Source of the DNA: Rhodococcus sp. NBC_00297
Lineage (GTDB): Bacteria; Actinomycetota; Actinomycetes; Mycobacteriales; Mycobacteriaceae
DNA length: 64,000 nt
Reading direction: 5' to 3'
NCBI RefSeq assembly: GCF_036173065.1
Contig: NZ_CP108042.1
Coordinates: forward strand, 1 to 64,000
Made by a program: the position numbers and the translations under genes. This document shows, in pieces, positions 44,143 to 53,314 of this stretch; within the stretch, counting starts at the first letter, position 1, and every line of letters starts with the position of its first letter. Under the pieces are notes generated by a model. It was not told the origin of the DNA, made no database searches, and worked only from the letters and a program-made list of their open reading frames with translations.

Positions 44143-45168
44143 TCACGGAACCACTACAGCCCGTCCCCGGATACTGCCCTCTCGTAGACGCCTGTAGGCC
44201 TGAGGTGACTCTTCGAGAGTGAACTTCTCGTAGTGGATGTCGAGTACACCTGTCTTGGCAAGTTCGACCACTTCCATCAGATCTGTACGCGAACCCCAGT
44301 TCGATGCGCACGCCGTGACGTCGTATGCGACCGAAGTAGTGCCCACCGGCGTTGCCCCTCCGCCGTAACCGACCATGACGATACGACCTGCCTTGGCAGT
44401 CATCGCTGCAGCCAGTTCACCGGTGGCGTTGGAGCCCACGAAGTCCAGGACTACGAGAGCTCCCTCCCCATTCGTGATCTCCCTGACGAGGTCCACCGCA
44501 GTGGCGTCGGAAGAGTGAGCGTGGTCGGCACCCACCTGACATGCGAGTGCGAGTTGCTCCGGTCCGATGTCGAGTGCAACCACCTTGGCTTTGGACATGG
44601 CCTTGACCATCTGGATCGCGATGTGCCCCAGTCCCCCCACTCCGATGATCACAGCGACGGCGCCGGGCAGGAGTTTGTCAGCAGCAGACTTCACGGCACG
44701 GTAGGAAGTGACACCGGCATCTGTGAGCACCACATTCTCGACCGGATCGAGATCCCCGAGCGGGATGAGGTGACGAGCATCGTCGACGACGATGTATTCG
44801 GCCATACCACCATCGTGGTAAATGCCGGGCGGGCGGTCGTCGGTACGGCAATTGTTCTCGTTACCCTGTGCGCACTGATAGCACCGCCCACATCCCCATG
44901 AGCCGTATACGAGTACCGACTCGCCCAGAGCAACTCCCCGTACAGAATTGCCAACCTTGTCGACAACACCAGCCACCTCGTGTCCCAGGGTGACAGGCAG
45001 TGGCTTGTATGCGTAGTCGACCTCAGCCTCGGCGAGCAGATGAAGGTCGGATCGACAGATGCCGGCCGCGGTCACTCGCAACCTGATCTCCGACGGGCCG
45101 GGCTCAGGCACATCTATATCGACGAGTTCCGGGTCTGACCCGAATGTCCGATACTGCAACGCTCTCAT
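44143..45168 (-). CDS. Zinc-dependent alcohol dehydrogenase
   Basis: 341 aa from the ATG at 45168 (GAGAGGTC upstream). Medium-chain dehydrogenase with catalytic-zinc motifs AAGICRSDLHLL and GHEVAG, structural zinc CGRCYQCAQGNENNC, and NAD motif GVGGLGHIAIQ. Similar to bacterial aryl/alkyl alcohol dehydrogenases; the exact alcohol is unknown. It has its own upstream gap with an AT-rich element, so it may be a separate unit from the extradiol operon and from the TMADH-like gene. Confidence 0.88.
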   Translation of the reverse strand: MRALQYRTFGSDPELVDIDVPEPGPSEIRLRVTAAGICRSDLHLLAEAEVDYAYKPLPVTLGHEVAGVVDKVGNSVRGVALGESVLVYGSWGCGRCYQCAQGNENNCRTDDRPPGIYHDGGMAEYIVVDDARHLIPLGDLDPVENVVLTDAGVTSYRAVKSAADKLLPGAVAVIIGVGGLGHIAIQMVKAMSKAKVVALDIGPEQLALACQVGADHAHSSDATAVDLVREITNGEGALVVLDFVGSNATGELAAAMTAKAGRIVMVGYGGGATPVGTTSVAYDVTACASNWGSRTDLMEVVELAKTGVLDIHYEKFTLEESPQAYRRLREGSIRGRAVVVP

Positions 45169-45271
45169 GCGATGACCTCTCTGGTCTTGTCCTGAACAAT
45201 CACAAGCCCCATGCACACAGGTGGCTTCGCTTCGATGGCAGGTCGACAAGTGCATCCGCGCTTGTTTTCGA

Positions 45272-45293
45272 GATGCAGATATAAATTGCAGAC
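45272..45293. promoter_or_regulatory. AT-rich element upstream of the alcohol dehydrogenase gene
   Basis: GATGCAGATATAAATTGCAG with flanking bases has inverted TGCA words around ATATAAA and lies about 105-125 bases upstream of the start. It is a member of the recurring element by composition and the ATGCA core. Confidence 0.3.
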
Positions 45294-45384
45294 GTGATGC
45301 CCTGGCTGGCCGTGGCTGCATCGGCATCCGAGGGCAACTCCCCTCCACCGCCAAGAACCGGCACACCCATCGGTGCAACTGTCA

Positions 45385-46254
45385 TCATGGTGCCGGCTTC
45401 AACCACGTATGTCCCCAATAGCTGCCGAGCGCGTCTTCGAAGTACAGCTCCGGCCGCCATTCTGGCTCACCGTCACTGAAACCGTATTCCACCAGAAAGC
45501 CGGCCGGCGTCTGCATGTAGATGGACACCATGTTGTCGTTGACATGCTTGCCCATCGTTCGGACGAGAACCCCATTGTGGGCGGCCCGGTCGGCCGCACG
45601 TCCCACTTCGTCGAGACTCGGAACCTCGAGCGCGATGTGCAGGCACCCGGAGGGCGCAGGGGCCTCCCCCATCGCGAGACTGTGCTGCCGTCCGTTACAC
45701 ATCAGGAACCGAAGCTGAACGCCGTTGGGAAATGTGCGTGAGTTCGCTCGCCGGAATCCCAGTACGGTGGTCCAGAAGTCGATCATCGACTCGAACTGAC
45801 CGTTCGTCGGCAGCACGACGTGGCCGAGTCCCAGGTCGCCGGTCACGAAGCTGGGCACACCCACGGGTGAAGAGAACCGGAGCGAGTCGACAATCGGTCC
45901 GCAGGAGATCTCGTGAAGGTTCCCTGCGGGATCCTCGATCCGCACCATTCGCATCACCTGGCGCAACTCACGTTCCACCTCGGTGCTGGGCGTTACTGCG
46001 AGTCTCGCCTCGGCGCACCGGCGAACCACAGCGTCGAAGTCCCCCTCCGACCAGACGCACCACCCACTCGAAATGAGACCGTCGGTGTCAGCGGGAACCA
46101 CGAGCATTCGATAAGCGCGTTCGTCCAATTTCACGCGGAGGCTGCCATCGGGCCCGTCGACCACCATGGCACCCAGAACATCCGCTGCGAAGGTTCGCCA
46201 CCGCTCGACATCGGTACTTCCGATCACAACGTAGCTCAGTTCGTCAATTTTCAT
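45385..46254 (-). CDS. Type I (VOC) extradiol ring-cleavage dioxygenase
   Basis: 289 aa, the size of BphC/HsaC enzymes. Two VOC domains; the C-terminal one carries the Fe(II) triad: His in LGLGHVVLP, His in GCLHIALEV and Glu in GFLVEYG. The second-shell residues are His in NGRQHSLAMG and Tyr in VSIYMQTPAG. It should cleave a substituted catechol next to the hydroxyls (meta cleavage). The N-terminal domain has lost the metal site, as normal. It overlaps the upstream hydrolase gene and ends the operon with two hydrolases, SDR, aldehyde dehydrogenase and flavin oxidase. Confidence 0.92.
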   Translation of the reverse strand: MKIDELSYVVIGSTDVERWRTFAADVLGAMVVDGPDGSLRVKLDERAYRMLVVPADTDGLISSGWCVWSEGDFDAVVRRCAEARLAVTPSTEVERELRQVMRMVRIEDPAGNLHEISCGPIVDSLRFSSPVGVPSFVTGDLGLGHVVLPTNGQFESMIDFWTTVLGFRRANSRTFPNGVQLRFLMCNGRQHSLAMGEAPAPSGCLHIALEVPSLDEVGRAADRAAHNGVLVRTMGKHVNDNMVSIYMQTPAGFLVEYGFSDGEPEWRPELYFEDALGSYWGHTWLKPAP

Positions 46255-47141
46255 CGCACACTTCCGGCTCCGCTCGACGTATCGAGCCTGCTGTGTCGTT
46301 GGAGGAAATCGAGTACGACCCGATTATGTTCGTCATACTCTTCGTACTGAGCCCAATGTCCGACATCGGCGCAATGGTATTCGGCATCCGGTATGGCGGC
46401 GGCCAAGGCTTCTCCTGCATCGGGGCCCCCGATATTGGCCGAACCCCAGTAGAGCAAGGTGGGAGCCGTAATTGTTGCCAACTCCTGCGGGCCGATCCGG
46501 TAGGGCTCGATCGAAGGACGACCAAAATAGGCAGTCGCCACCTCGCGAAGTGCGGCGTTCGTCTCTCTCCGCGAATAAAGCGCCTGACGTATCTGCACGA
46601 TCTCGTCGTCGATGACGTCCGGGTTCTTGAACAACGAAGCAATGCGCTGCCGTATCCCGTCGACAGACAAGTCGTGCAGCGTAGCGAGCTGCTGCTTCAG
46701 CACACGCTCGAAGATGACCGGATCCACAGGCGCTGTGGTCGGGTTCAGGCCCATGGGGGTGGTGAGGGTCAGAGAGCGCACGAGGTCTGGTCTCTGAAGA
46801 CTCAGCGTGGTGGCGATCCACCCACCGAGAGATTGTCCCTCGACATGACACGGGCCCAAGTTCAGCGACTCGATCACTTCGATGACCTGGGCCACCCAAA
46901 TCGGGATCAACGCCGGATCGACCGGGGGCGTAGCGGACAGGCCGTGCCACAACAGATCGACCGCGACGACGCGGTAGCTCGCCGAATAGGCGGGTATGTT
47001 GTGTCGGAAGTTCTCCAGTGAACCACCCTGCCCATGAAGCAGCAGAAGTGTGTCACCAGAGCCCATCTCCAGCACCCTGGTGGGGTAGCGCTCACCAACG
47101 ATGCGCACGGACGACCCGAGTAGGTCTCGCCAGATGGTCAC
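46251..47141 (-). CDS. Alpha/beta hydrolase, possible meta-cleavage product hydrolase
   Basis: 296 aa from a GTG start. Oxyanion HGQGGSLENF, nucleophile motif EGQSLGGW, and a C-terminal His in ADVGHWAQYE. It resembles C-C hydrolases of the MhpC/BphD group by size and by GHWAQYE, as does its neighbour at 47169. Two such enzymes in one operon suggests two different ring-fission products or an additional ester/lactone step. The coupling to the dioxygenase gene (4-base overlap) makes a role on its product likely. Confidence 0.85.
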   Translation of the reverse strand: MTIWRDLLGSSVRIVGERYPTRVLEMGSGDTLLLLHGQGGSLENFRHNIPAYSASYRVVAVDLLWHGLSATPPVDPALIPIWVAQVIEVIESLNLGPCHVEGQSLGGWIATTLSLQRPDLVRSLTLTTPMGLNPTTAPVDPVIFERVLKQQLATLHDLSVDGIRQRIASLFKNPDVIDDEIVQIRQALYSRRETNAALREVATAYFGRPSIEPYRIGPQELATITAPTLLYWGSANIGGPDAGEALAAAIPDAEYHCADVGHWAQYEEYDEHNRVVLDFLQRHSRLDTSSGAGSVR

Positions 47142-47168
47142 GATACGGCCGGCCCGATCTGGAGGCGA

Positions 47169-48035
47169 TCAGAGTTCCCCACGTAGGAATCCTCTCGTGG
47201 CCGCGTTGAACCGGGCAGCGTGCTCGACCTGTGCCCAGTGCCCGCAGTGTGGAATAGCGTAGAGGTATGCGTTCGGCACGGTCCGGACAAGGCGCTCACT
47301 GGACTCCAGCGGCACGACCGGATCTTCTCGACCGTGGATGTACAGGACATCGTTCGGGATCGCGCGAAGCGCATCCTCGTCGAGCGCTCGCCCCCGCAGA
47401 TCCGCAAACAACTCGACATGGTTGCGTTCGACATCAGGTCTGACTGCCACGGCAAGACGTGATTCGACGATCGCGGACAGGTGGTCGGAGAAGGTATCGG
47501 CGTCGTACAACATCGCCTGCACCAACTTTTCCATCCCGATAGGCGTCGCGTCATCGTAGAAGGTGATCAACCTGAGCAGGGCGGGAGGCGGGGTTGCTCC
47601 AGGAGGCGCCATCCCCGCGCTGCCCATGCAGACCGCGCGGCCGAATCGTTCCGGCTTCTCGATCAACATCTGCTGAGAGACCCAGCCTCCGAGAGAATTT
47701 CCGACAAGATGAACCCGCTCCAGACCCAAGACATCGAGCAGCGCCAAATTCGTCTCGACGAGCACCTCGAACCGGGAAACCGACGATGCCTGCGCCTCGG
47801 TGGGATGCGTGGATTCGCCGAACCCGACCTGATCGATCACTACACAATCGAACTCGTCGCTCAGATCAGCGATCGTCTCCGAGAAGTTCGACATTCCCGT
47901 GGCACCGGGACCAGAACCGTGAAGGAATAGGATGGTCTCCTCGTTGCCCTCGCCGGCTCGGTGGACTCTGATCGAATACTCCCCAACCTGTACGTCGAAC
48001 TCGTCGATCTTCGACAATGTATTTTGCATGCTCAT
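47169..48035 (-). CDS. MhpC/BphD-type C-C bond hydrolase
   Basis: 288 aa from the ATG at 48035 (AAGAAGGG upstream; ATG at 48029 also possible). Oxyanion HGSGPGATGMSNF, nucleophile LVGNSLGGW, acid in HGREDPVVP and His in PHCGHWAQVEH. HGSGPGA is a strong mark of meta-cleavage product hydrolases. It would split the ring-fission product into 2-hydroxypentadienoate, which the operon at 27693-30508 can process, and an acid. Confidence 0.9.
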   Translation of the reverse strand: MSMQNTLSKIDEFDVQVGEYSIRVHRAGEGNEETILFLHGSGPGATGMSNFSETIADLSDEFDCVVIDQVGFGESTHPTEAQASSVSRFEVLVETNLALLDVLGLERVHLVGNSLGGWVSQQMLIEKPERFGRAVCMGSAGMAPPGATPPPALLRLITFYDDATPIGMEKLVQAMLYDADTFSDHLSAIVESRLAVAVRPDVERNHVELFADLRGRALDEDALRAIPNDVLYIHGREDPVVPLESSERLVRTVPNAYLYAIPHCGHWAQVEHAARFNAATRGFLRGEL

Positions 48036-48102
48036 GAGCTGCCCTTCTTCTTGAGTGGTTGTAGTGGGGTGGTCGATCAGATCGAGTAGGAACGTCGGTC
48101 GG

Positions 48103-48996
48103 TCACGGCAGTCGTTTCCTGTCGGACACGCGACCGAGGAAGGCACGAAAGTATCCCGCCATGTCGTTGGGCACGAACAACTCACCTGTATCGCAGATGG
48201 TGTCGATGTTGTCTGCGACGTCTTCGATGGTGAGGTCCTGTTGTACGTGGCCAGCGCTCTCACCGATGGCAATTCGCGCCACTCGGCCGCCACCTGCCGC
48301 CAGAGTCACACCGTTCAGTTGGCAATCCGAGTGAGCCAAGTAAGCCACCACTGCGGAGACGTCACGTGGCGTGAACGAGTCGAAGACCGGATCGGGATCG
48401 GACATCCGAGTGTTCGCGATGGGCGCGATCGTATTCACACCGACGCCGTCACGCGCTCCCACTGCCGCAAGCCCTGCAGCAAGACCGACAACGCCGGCTT
48501 TCGCACTTCCGTATGCGATGAGGTCCAGGTCGCCGAACAGACCGCTCGACGAGGTCATCACCACTCGACCGGCGTCGCTCATACGCAAGTGAGGCCACGC
48601 TGCTCGCGTCAACTCGAAGGCACCGACAAGGTGTACGTCCAGATTGCGTCGCAGATCGTCGACCGGGGTGAACGGAAAGTCGTGGCCCGTGAGCACCCCT
48701 GCGTTGTTGATCAGAATATCGATCCCACCGAACATCTGAACGGCACCTTCGACGAGCTCAGCCGCCCCCTCTGCTGAGGAGACGTCGGAGTGATTCGCCG
48801 ACGCGGACCCGCCGGCCGCCACTATCTCCGCCACGACCGACTCCGCGGGGACTCGGTCGACGCCACGACCCTCCCGATCGACCCCGAGATCGTTGACCAC
48901 GACGTGAGCGTGTAGCTCTGCGAGCAACAAGGCATGACTGCGACCGATACCTCGCCCCGCTCCGGACACAATGGCCGTACGGCCTTCGAAGTTCAC
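48103..48996 (-). CDS. Short-chain dehydrogenase/reductase
   Basis: 297 aa from a GTG. Cofactor motif IVSGAGRGIGRSHALLLAE, LINNAGVL, catalytic Ser in VMTSSSGLFG and YGSAKAG. An extended C-terminal part (about 50 residues after the usual end) resembles SDRs fused to, or derived from, the multifunctional beta-oxidation type, but no second domain is present. It probably oxidises a hydroxyl or diol on the side chain or ring before cleavage (inference). Confidence 0.85.
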   Translation of the reverse strand: MNFEGRTAIVSGAGRGIGRSHALLLAELHAHVVVNDLGVDREGRGVDRVPAESVVAEIVAAGGSASANHSDVSSAEGAAELVEGAVQMFGGIDILINNAGVLTGHDFPFTPVDDLRRNLDVHLVGAFELTRAAWPHLRMSDAGRVVMTSSSGLFGDLDLIAYGSAKAGVVGLAAGLAAVGARDGVGVNTIAPIANTRMSDPDPVFDSFTPRDVSAVVAYLAHSDCQLNGVTLAAGGGRVARIAIGESAGHVQQDLTIEDVADNIDTICDTGELFVPNDMAGYFRAFLGRVSDRKRLP

Positions 48997-49092
48997 GATC
49001 GATCAGGTCCAATCATGATGCGCTCGTCAGAACGCAAGCGGCGCTACCTGCGGTCGCCCGAGAACGATCGAGCGACCGCAGATGCTGGGGTC

Positions 49093-50574
49093 TCAGAGCT
49101 CCCGGGGCAATGCCAAGTCGTTGACTGTGAACCAGCGCCACTCGGTGAACTCGTCCCAGTTCCGATCCCCACCGAAGCGACCGCCGTTACCGGATGCTCC
49201 CATTCCGCCGAAGGGGACAGTCGGGCCGTCCTTGACCGTCACGTCGTTGATGTGGACCATGCCGGTGCGGAGTCGATCAGCAATACCCAGTGCACGCCCC
49301 CGCGAGCGAGAATGAACTGCGCCGGTGAGGCCGTACTCGCTCTGGTTCGCCAGAGCGATGGCATCGGCGTCCGTTTCGAACTTGGTCACGGCAATGACGG
49401 GCCCGAAAGTCTCCTCCTCGAATACAGCCATCCCTGGCTTGACATCCGCCAGTACCGTTGCGGGGTAGACGAGACCGTCCGGCTTGCCACCCACCTTGAG
49501 TACTGCGCCGGCGTCGACGCTCTCATTGACGATGCGATGGACACGGTCGAGTTGACGCTGGTTGATGATCGGGCCCAATTTGATGCCTTCATCGGCAGTG
49601 TTGCCGGCTCTGACTCCCTGCGCGAACTTGGTGACCAGCTCGACGTACTGGTCATACACGTCGGCGGCGACGAGATGCCTTCCCGCGCAGATGCATCCCT
49701 GACCGGATCCGAAATAGGAACTCCACGCCCCGGCGGCTGCGGCGGCTTCGACATCTGCGTCTGCCAGCACGATGAACGCATTGTTCCCGCCGAGCTCGAG
49801 GTTGACCGGCTTGAGAGCGCCACCTGCCGCAGCACCGACCATGCGCCCCACCTCGGTGGAACCAGTGAACGAGATAGTGGCAATGTTGGGATCGGCGACA
49901 AGTTCCTTACCAGCTTCGACCCCGCCGGGGAGTACATGCAGCAGTCCGGACGGTAGACCTGCGTCCTCGAACAACTGCGCGACCAGGATGCCCCCCGAGA
50001 TCGGGGTGTGCGGGTCCGGCTTGAGCACAACCGCATTTCCCAGGGCCAGGGCGGGTGCCACAGACCGGATCGCCAGGAGCAACGGCGCGTTCCACGGAGA
50101 AATGACTCCGATGACACCACGCGGCACTCGGCGACCGTAGCTTTCTTCGCCGGGCTTCAGAGACGGATAGAACTCGGCCGGTTCACGCGAAATCGTAGCC
50201 GCCGCCTCACGCAGCTCGCCAGTGGATCCACGAACCTCCGACTGCGCGCGCAACTCTGTTGCTCCACCTTCGCGGCGCAGCCAGTATGCGAAATCCTGCT
50301 CGTGCTCCAGCAGCAGTTCTGCTGCCCGGTTCAACACAGCCGCACGAACTGCGTACGGAGCGTTCCCCCACATGACCTGAGCGGCAGCCGCGTCGGCGGC
50401 TGCCCTTCTCACGTCTTCTGGTGACGCGGCCCCCACCCGCCCGAGGAGTTCACCGGTCGCGGGAGCAAAGACTTCGATGGAACCGTCCCCGGCGGCAGTC
50501 CACCCGTTGCTGTAGATGGAACTCTCGAACGCCGTCGCGTCCGCCCACGCGTTCTTCTCGACCACTGATGTCAT
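49093..50574 (-). CDS. Aldehyde dehydrogenase (benzaldehyde/vanillin dehydrogenase-like)
   Basis: 493 aa with AGAAGGTGACACT before the ATG. General base Glu in NLELGGNNAF and nucleophile Cys in GQGCICAGRH; VISPWNAPLLLAIR; C-terminal PFGGMGASGNGGRFGG, a pattern typical of benzaldehyde and vanillin dehydrogenases of the actinobacteria. It would oxidise an aryl aldehyde to the acid using NAD(P). It lies between the flavin oxidase gene, which could make such an aldehyde from an amine, and the SDR. Confidence 0.9.
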   Translation of the reverse strand: MTSVVEKNAWADATAFESSIYSNGWTAAGDGSIEVFAPATGELLGRVGAASPEDVRRAAADAAAAQVMWGNAPYAVRAAVLNRAAELLLEHEQDFAYWLRREGGATELRAQSEVRGSTGELREAAATISREPAEFYPSLKPGEESYGRRVPRGVIGVISPWNAPLLLAIRSVAPALALGNAVVLKPDPHTPISGGILVAQLFEDAGLPSGLLHVLPGGVEAGKELVADPNIATISFTGSTEVGRMVGAAAGGALKPVNLELGGNNAFIVLADADVEAAAAAGAWSSYFGSGQGCICAGRHLVAADVYDQYVELVTKFAQGVRAGNTADEGIKLGPIINQRQLDRVHRIVNESVDAGAVLKVGGKPDGLVYPATVLADVKPGMAVFEEETFGPVIAVTKFETDADAIALANQSEYGLTGAVHSRSRGRALGIADRLRTGMVHINDVTVKDGPTVPFGGMGASGNGGRFGGDRNWDEFTEWRWFTVNDLALPREL

Positions 50575-50713
50575 AGTGTCACCTTCTGATGTCCGAGCCG
50601 ATCTGGGTGCCCAGCCGGCATTTTTAGTTCGTTCGATGGGATTTGTGGCGCATCGTGCACGCGCGGCCCGTTCCTGGGATCACAGGGTGTGTCTAGGAAC
50701 CCACTCGATCAAC

Positions 50714-51826
50714 TCACCTGAACCGTGCCGCTGCATAAAGATCGGGAACGTCGGAGGATCCCAGAAGCGCGTCGGCGGCCATCCGCGCTGTTGCGGGACC
50801 GAGCGATATCCCCCATGCGCCATGACCACTGGCTATGTGCAGCCCCTCCACTCCTGGAACAGGACCCAACAAGGGAAGCCCGTCGCGCGAGACCGGTCTC
50901 GCGCAGGTGCGAGTAGCAAGCACACGAGCAGAGGCCAGACCAGGAACAAAGCGTGCGCCATGGTCGATCATTGCCGCAATATGATCTTTCGGATCTGGTT
51001 CGGAGACATTGAACGTCGAGCCCAGGGCTGTCGCGTATCGACCGGTCGCACTTCGAGCGGTCGTCAGCGTGAACATGCCACGGGCAGCTTCCTCGTCCTC
51101 GGGGAACGCCTCGCTGAGCGCGTGACGAGGTGCGTCGCCGTCCAGTTCGATCTGAGCCGTGACTCCCCAGAGAGGGGTGATCGGTCTCCACGATCCGTCA
51201 GGTCTGACCAGACCCGGCGACCACGGACCAGCGGCCACAAGGACGGTCCCCGCCCGAACCTCCTCGCCACCCACGTCGACGCCGATCGCCCGCCCGTCCC
51301 TGAAGATGACAGACGCGGGGGCACCGACTCGAACGGTCGCCCCCGATCGCCGGGCAAGCTCTGCAAAAGCCGCAGTGGCCGATGCCGGCTCCGCTGGGTA
51401 TGCCGTATTCAGAAGGCACCCACTGAGTCCTGACGCAACTGCAGGTTCGATCGCCGACGCATCGACTACGCGCGGTTCGAGTTCAGGGTAGTCCGACGAC
51501 ACCTGTTCGACCAGTGTGCGCATTTTCGCTTCGTCTGGGTCGAGCATGAGAAGCCCGACCGGCGCGGCGGGCAGTGCGAACAGATCCGGCAAAGCTCCCG
51601 CGAGCTCCCGATAGCCAGCAAGACTCGGGGCATGGAGGGGCGAGAGTGCCGAATTCATCGGGTCGAGAATCGTGCCCAGGTTACGACCGGACGCACCGGA
51701 CGCGACTTGGTCGCGCTCGAACACAGTCACTCGAGCACCGCCAGCCGCGAGATACGCGGCCGTGGCGACGCCGATGATTCCCGCACCGACGATCGCCACA
51801 TCTACCGATTCCGGATCAGTTAGCAT
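50714..51826 (-). CDS. DAO-family FAD-dependent amine/amino acid oxidase
   Basis: 370 aa from the ATG at 51826; the upstream ORF extension is out of family. N-terminal VDVAIVGAGIIGVATAAYLA and an ARVTVFERD segment bind FAD; ASGASGRNLGTI follows. C-terminal TRTCARPVSRDGLPLLGPVP and SGHGAWGISLGPATARM are typical for glycine/sarcosine/D-amino-acid oxidase-like enzymes. It oxidises a C-N bond to an imine that hydrolyses to an aldehyde or keto acid and an amine. RidA encoded divergently would help imine hydrolysis. Confidence 0.88.
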   Translation of the reverse strand: MLTDPESVDVAIVGAGIIGVATAAYLAAGGARVTVFERDQVASGASGRNLGTILDPMNSALSPLHAPSLAGYRELAGALPDLFALPAAPVGLLMLDPDEAKMRTLVEQVSSDYPELEPRVVDASAIEPAVASGLSGCLLNTAYPAEPASATAAFAELARRSGATVRVGAPASVIFRDGRAIGVDVGGEEVRAGTVLVAAGPWSPGLVRPDGSWRPITPLWGVTAQIELDGDAPRHALSEAFPEDEEAARGMFTLTTARSATGRYATALGSTFNVSEPDPKDHIAAMIDHGARFVPGLASARVLATRTCARPVSRDGLPLLGPVPGVEGLHIASGHGAWGISLGPATARMAADALLGSSDVPDLYAAARFR

Positions 51827-51840
51827 AGAATGCAATATAC
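51824..51840. promoter_or_regulatory. Recurring AT-rich element at the flavin oxidase / ridA divergent promoter
   Basis: CATAGAATGCAATATAC overlaps the start codon at 51826. On the + strand TAGAAT could be a -10 for ridA; on the - strand TATATT is 15 bases before the oxidase ATG, suggesting a leaderless or very short-leader transcript. Confidence 0.45.
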
Positions 51841-51952
51841 ACGATGTGGCGGAGATCATGTCGGTATCGGCGTAGAACATGTGTGGGGCGGCGTCGGCGC
51901 ACAGGATCGGGCCGACAGCCCTAGCCCACACCAACCAAGGAGCTTCTCGCAC

Positions 51953-52348
51953 ATGAAATTTCATGCAGCAACCAAAACCGTCGAAAAGATCGTCGAGACG
52001 CAGGGCGTCACGATGGGTCACGCTGTAGAGGTCGGCGATCTCATTTTCCTCACGGGTCTGATCAGCGTCGACACGGAGACCGGACAGCTCACCGACGGTG
52101 ACATCGATCATTCGGCGCGCGGAACGCTCGCACTGGTAGAGGGCATCCTCGGTGACCTCGGACTGACGCTCGACAACGTGGTCAAGGTGACGGCATATCT
52201 ACCCGACGCCGCAGACTTCAAGGGTTGGAACGCTGTGTTCAATGAGCGCTTCAGCCACCCCCGCCCTCTTCGAACGACTCTGATCACCGGTCTTCTCGCG
52301 GGCAAGATCGAACTCGAAGTGATGGCGGCTCGTCAACCTCGGTCGTGA
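51953..52348 (+). CDS. RidA-family enamine/imine deaminase
   Basis: 131 aa from the ATG at 51953 with CAAGGAG upstream. YjgF/RidA features: AVEVGDLIFLTGLISVD, the central VVKVTAYLPDAADF, and the substrate carboxylate-binding Arg in HPRPLRTT. The family hydrolyses reactive enamine/imine intermediates, releasing ammonia. Divergent pairing with a DAO-type oxidase, whose product is an imine, is functionally sensible. Confidence 0.92.
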   Translation: MKFHAATKTVEKIVETQGVTMGHAVEVGDLIFLTGLISVDTETGQLTDGDIDHSARGTLALVEGILGDLGLTLDNVVKVTAYLPDAADFKGWNAVFNERFSHPRPLRTTLITGLLAGKIELEVMAARQPRS

Positions 52349-52389
52349 TACGTCCTCAACCTTGAGCCATCGACGGACAAAGGGGGCGC

Positions 52390-53241
52390 ATGCAGTACGG
52401 ATTGTATGTTCCGAACTACGGCGGTTTCGGCTCCGTCATGGATCTCGTCGGTCTCGCACAGATCGCAGAACAGGCCGGCTGGGACGGCTTCTTCATCTAC
52501 GACACTGTGTATGCGGGGTCCGAACCTGTCGCTGATGCGCAGATCGCGATCGCGGGAATGGTCATGCGGACGTCGAGCATCAAGCTCGGAGCTCTCGTCA
52601 CTCCGATGGCGCGAACGAGGCCGTGGAAGATGGCACGTGAGATCTCAGCACTGTCCGCCCTGAGCGGCGGTCGAATAGTCGCCGGAGTTGGTCTCGGAAT
52701 GGACTCCGAGTACGCGCCTTTCAACAACGAGCGACGGACCGCCCGCGAGCGCGGTGCTCTTGTCGACGACAATCTCGACATTCTTCGGCAACTGCTCAGC
52801 GGTCGTAGAATCGACTGGACGCAGTCACCACGATCGACAGCCGTACTCGGGCGACCGCGTCCGGACGAGATACATGTGGAAGCCTTCCGTCCCACGCCAG
52901 TCACTCGGGTGCCCCTTTGGGGTGCCGCCACCCTGGTCGTGGCAGAGGGATCAAAGCAGCCGATGCGGGCGATAGCCCGCGCCAGCGGACTCGACGGAAT
53001 TTTCCCTATCCGCGACGACGCGCCACAGCGATTCACTCCCGACGATCTCGAGGAAGTTCTAAGCCTGGCTTTCAAGGGGAAGCCTACTCCCCCGAATTTT
53101 GACGTTGTCGTCCATGGCGAGCATGGCGACGATCCGGGCCCACTACAACAAGCAGGCGCAACATGGTGGATGTGTATGCCGGACCGAGACGACACTCTCG
53201 CCCGAGTTCAGGCCTTCGCCCGATCTGGACCACCACGTTGA
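52390..53241 (+). CDS. Luciferase-like flavin-dependent oxidoreductase
   Basis: 283 aa. LLM-type TIM barrel: MQYGLYVPNYGGFGSVMDLV, EQAGWDGFFIYDTVY, SSIKLGALVTPMARTRPWK and RIVAGVGLGMDSEY. C-terminal insertion typical of bacterial luciferase is short. Such enzymes use reduced FMN or F420; the cofactor cannot be told here. Located between ridA and an aldehyde dehydrogenase on the + strand in one probable operon (short gaps). Substrate unknown. Confidence 0.88.
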   Translation: MQYGLYVPNYGGFGSVMDLVGLAQIAEQAGWDGFFIYDTVYAGSEPVADAQIAIAGMVMRTSSIKLGALVTPMARTRPWKMAREISALSALSGGRIVAGVGLGMDSEYAPFNNERRTARERGALVDDNLDILRQLLSGRRIDWTQSPRSTAVLGRPRPDEIHVEAFRPTPVTRVPLWGAATLVVAEGSKQPMRAIARASGLDGIFPIRDDAPQRFTPDDLEEVLSLAFKGKPTPPNFDVVVHGEHGDDPGPLQQAGATWWMCMPDRDDTLARVQAFARSGPPR

Positions 53242-53314
53242 CCCTTTCGATGGATCCCGTGTGCCAACTAATGGCGCTCCCCCACCTCAGTGCACCGACA
53301 ACCAAGGAGACAGA

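Noticed and set aside
49386..50120. 244-aa ORF inside the aldehyde dehydrogenase gene
   Set aside because: Frame shadow rich in Arg/Ser/Trp; the ALDH frame has all catalytic motifs.
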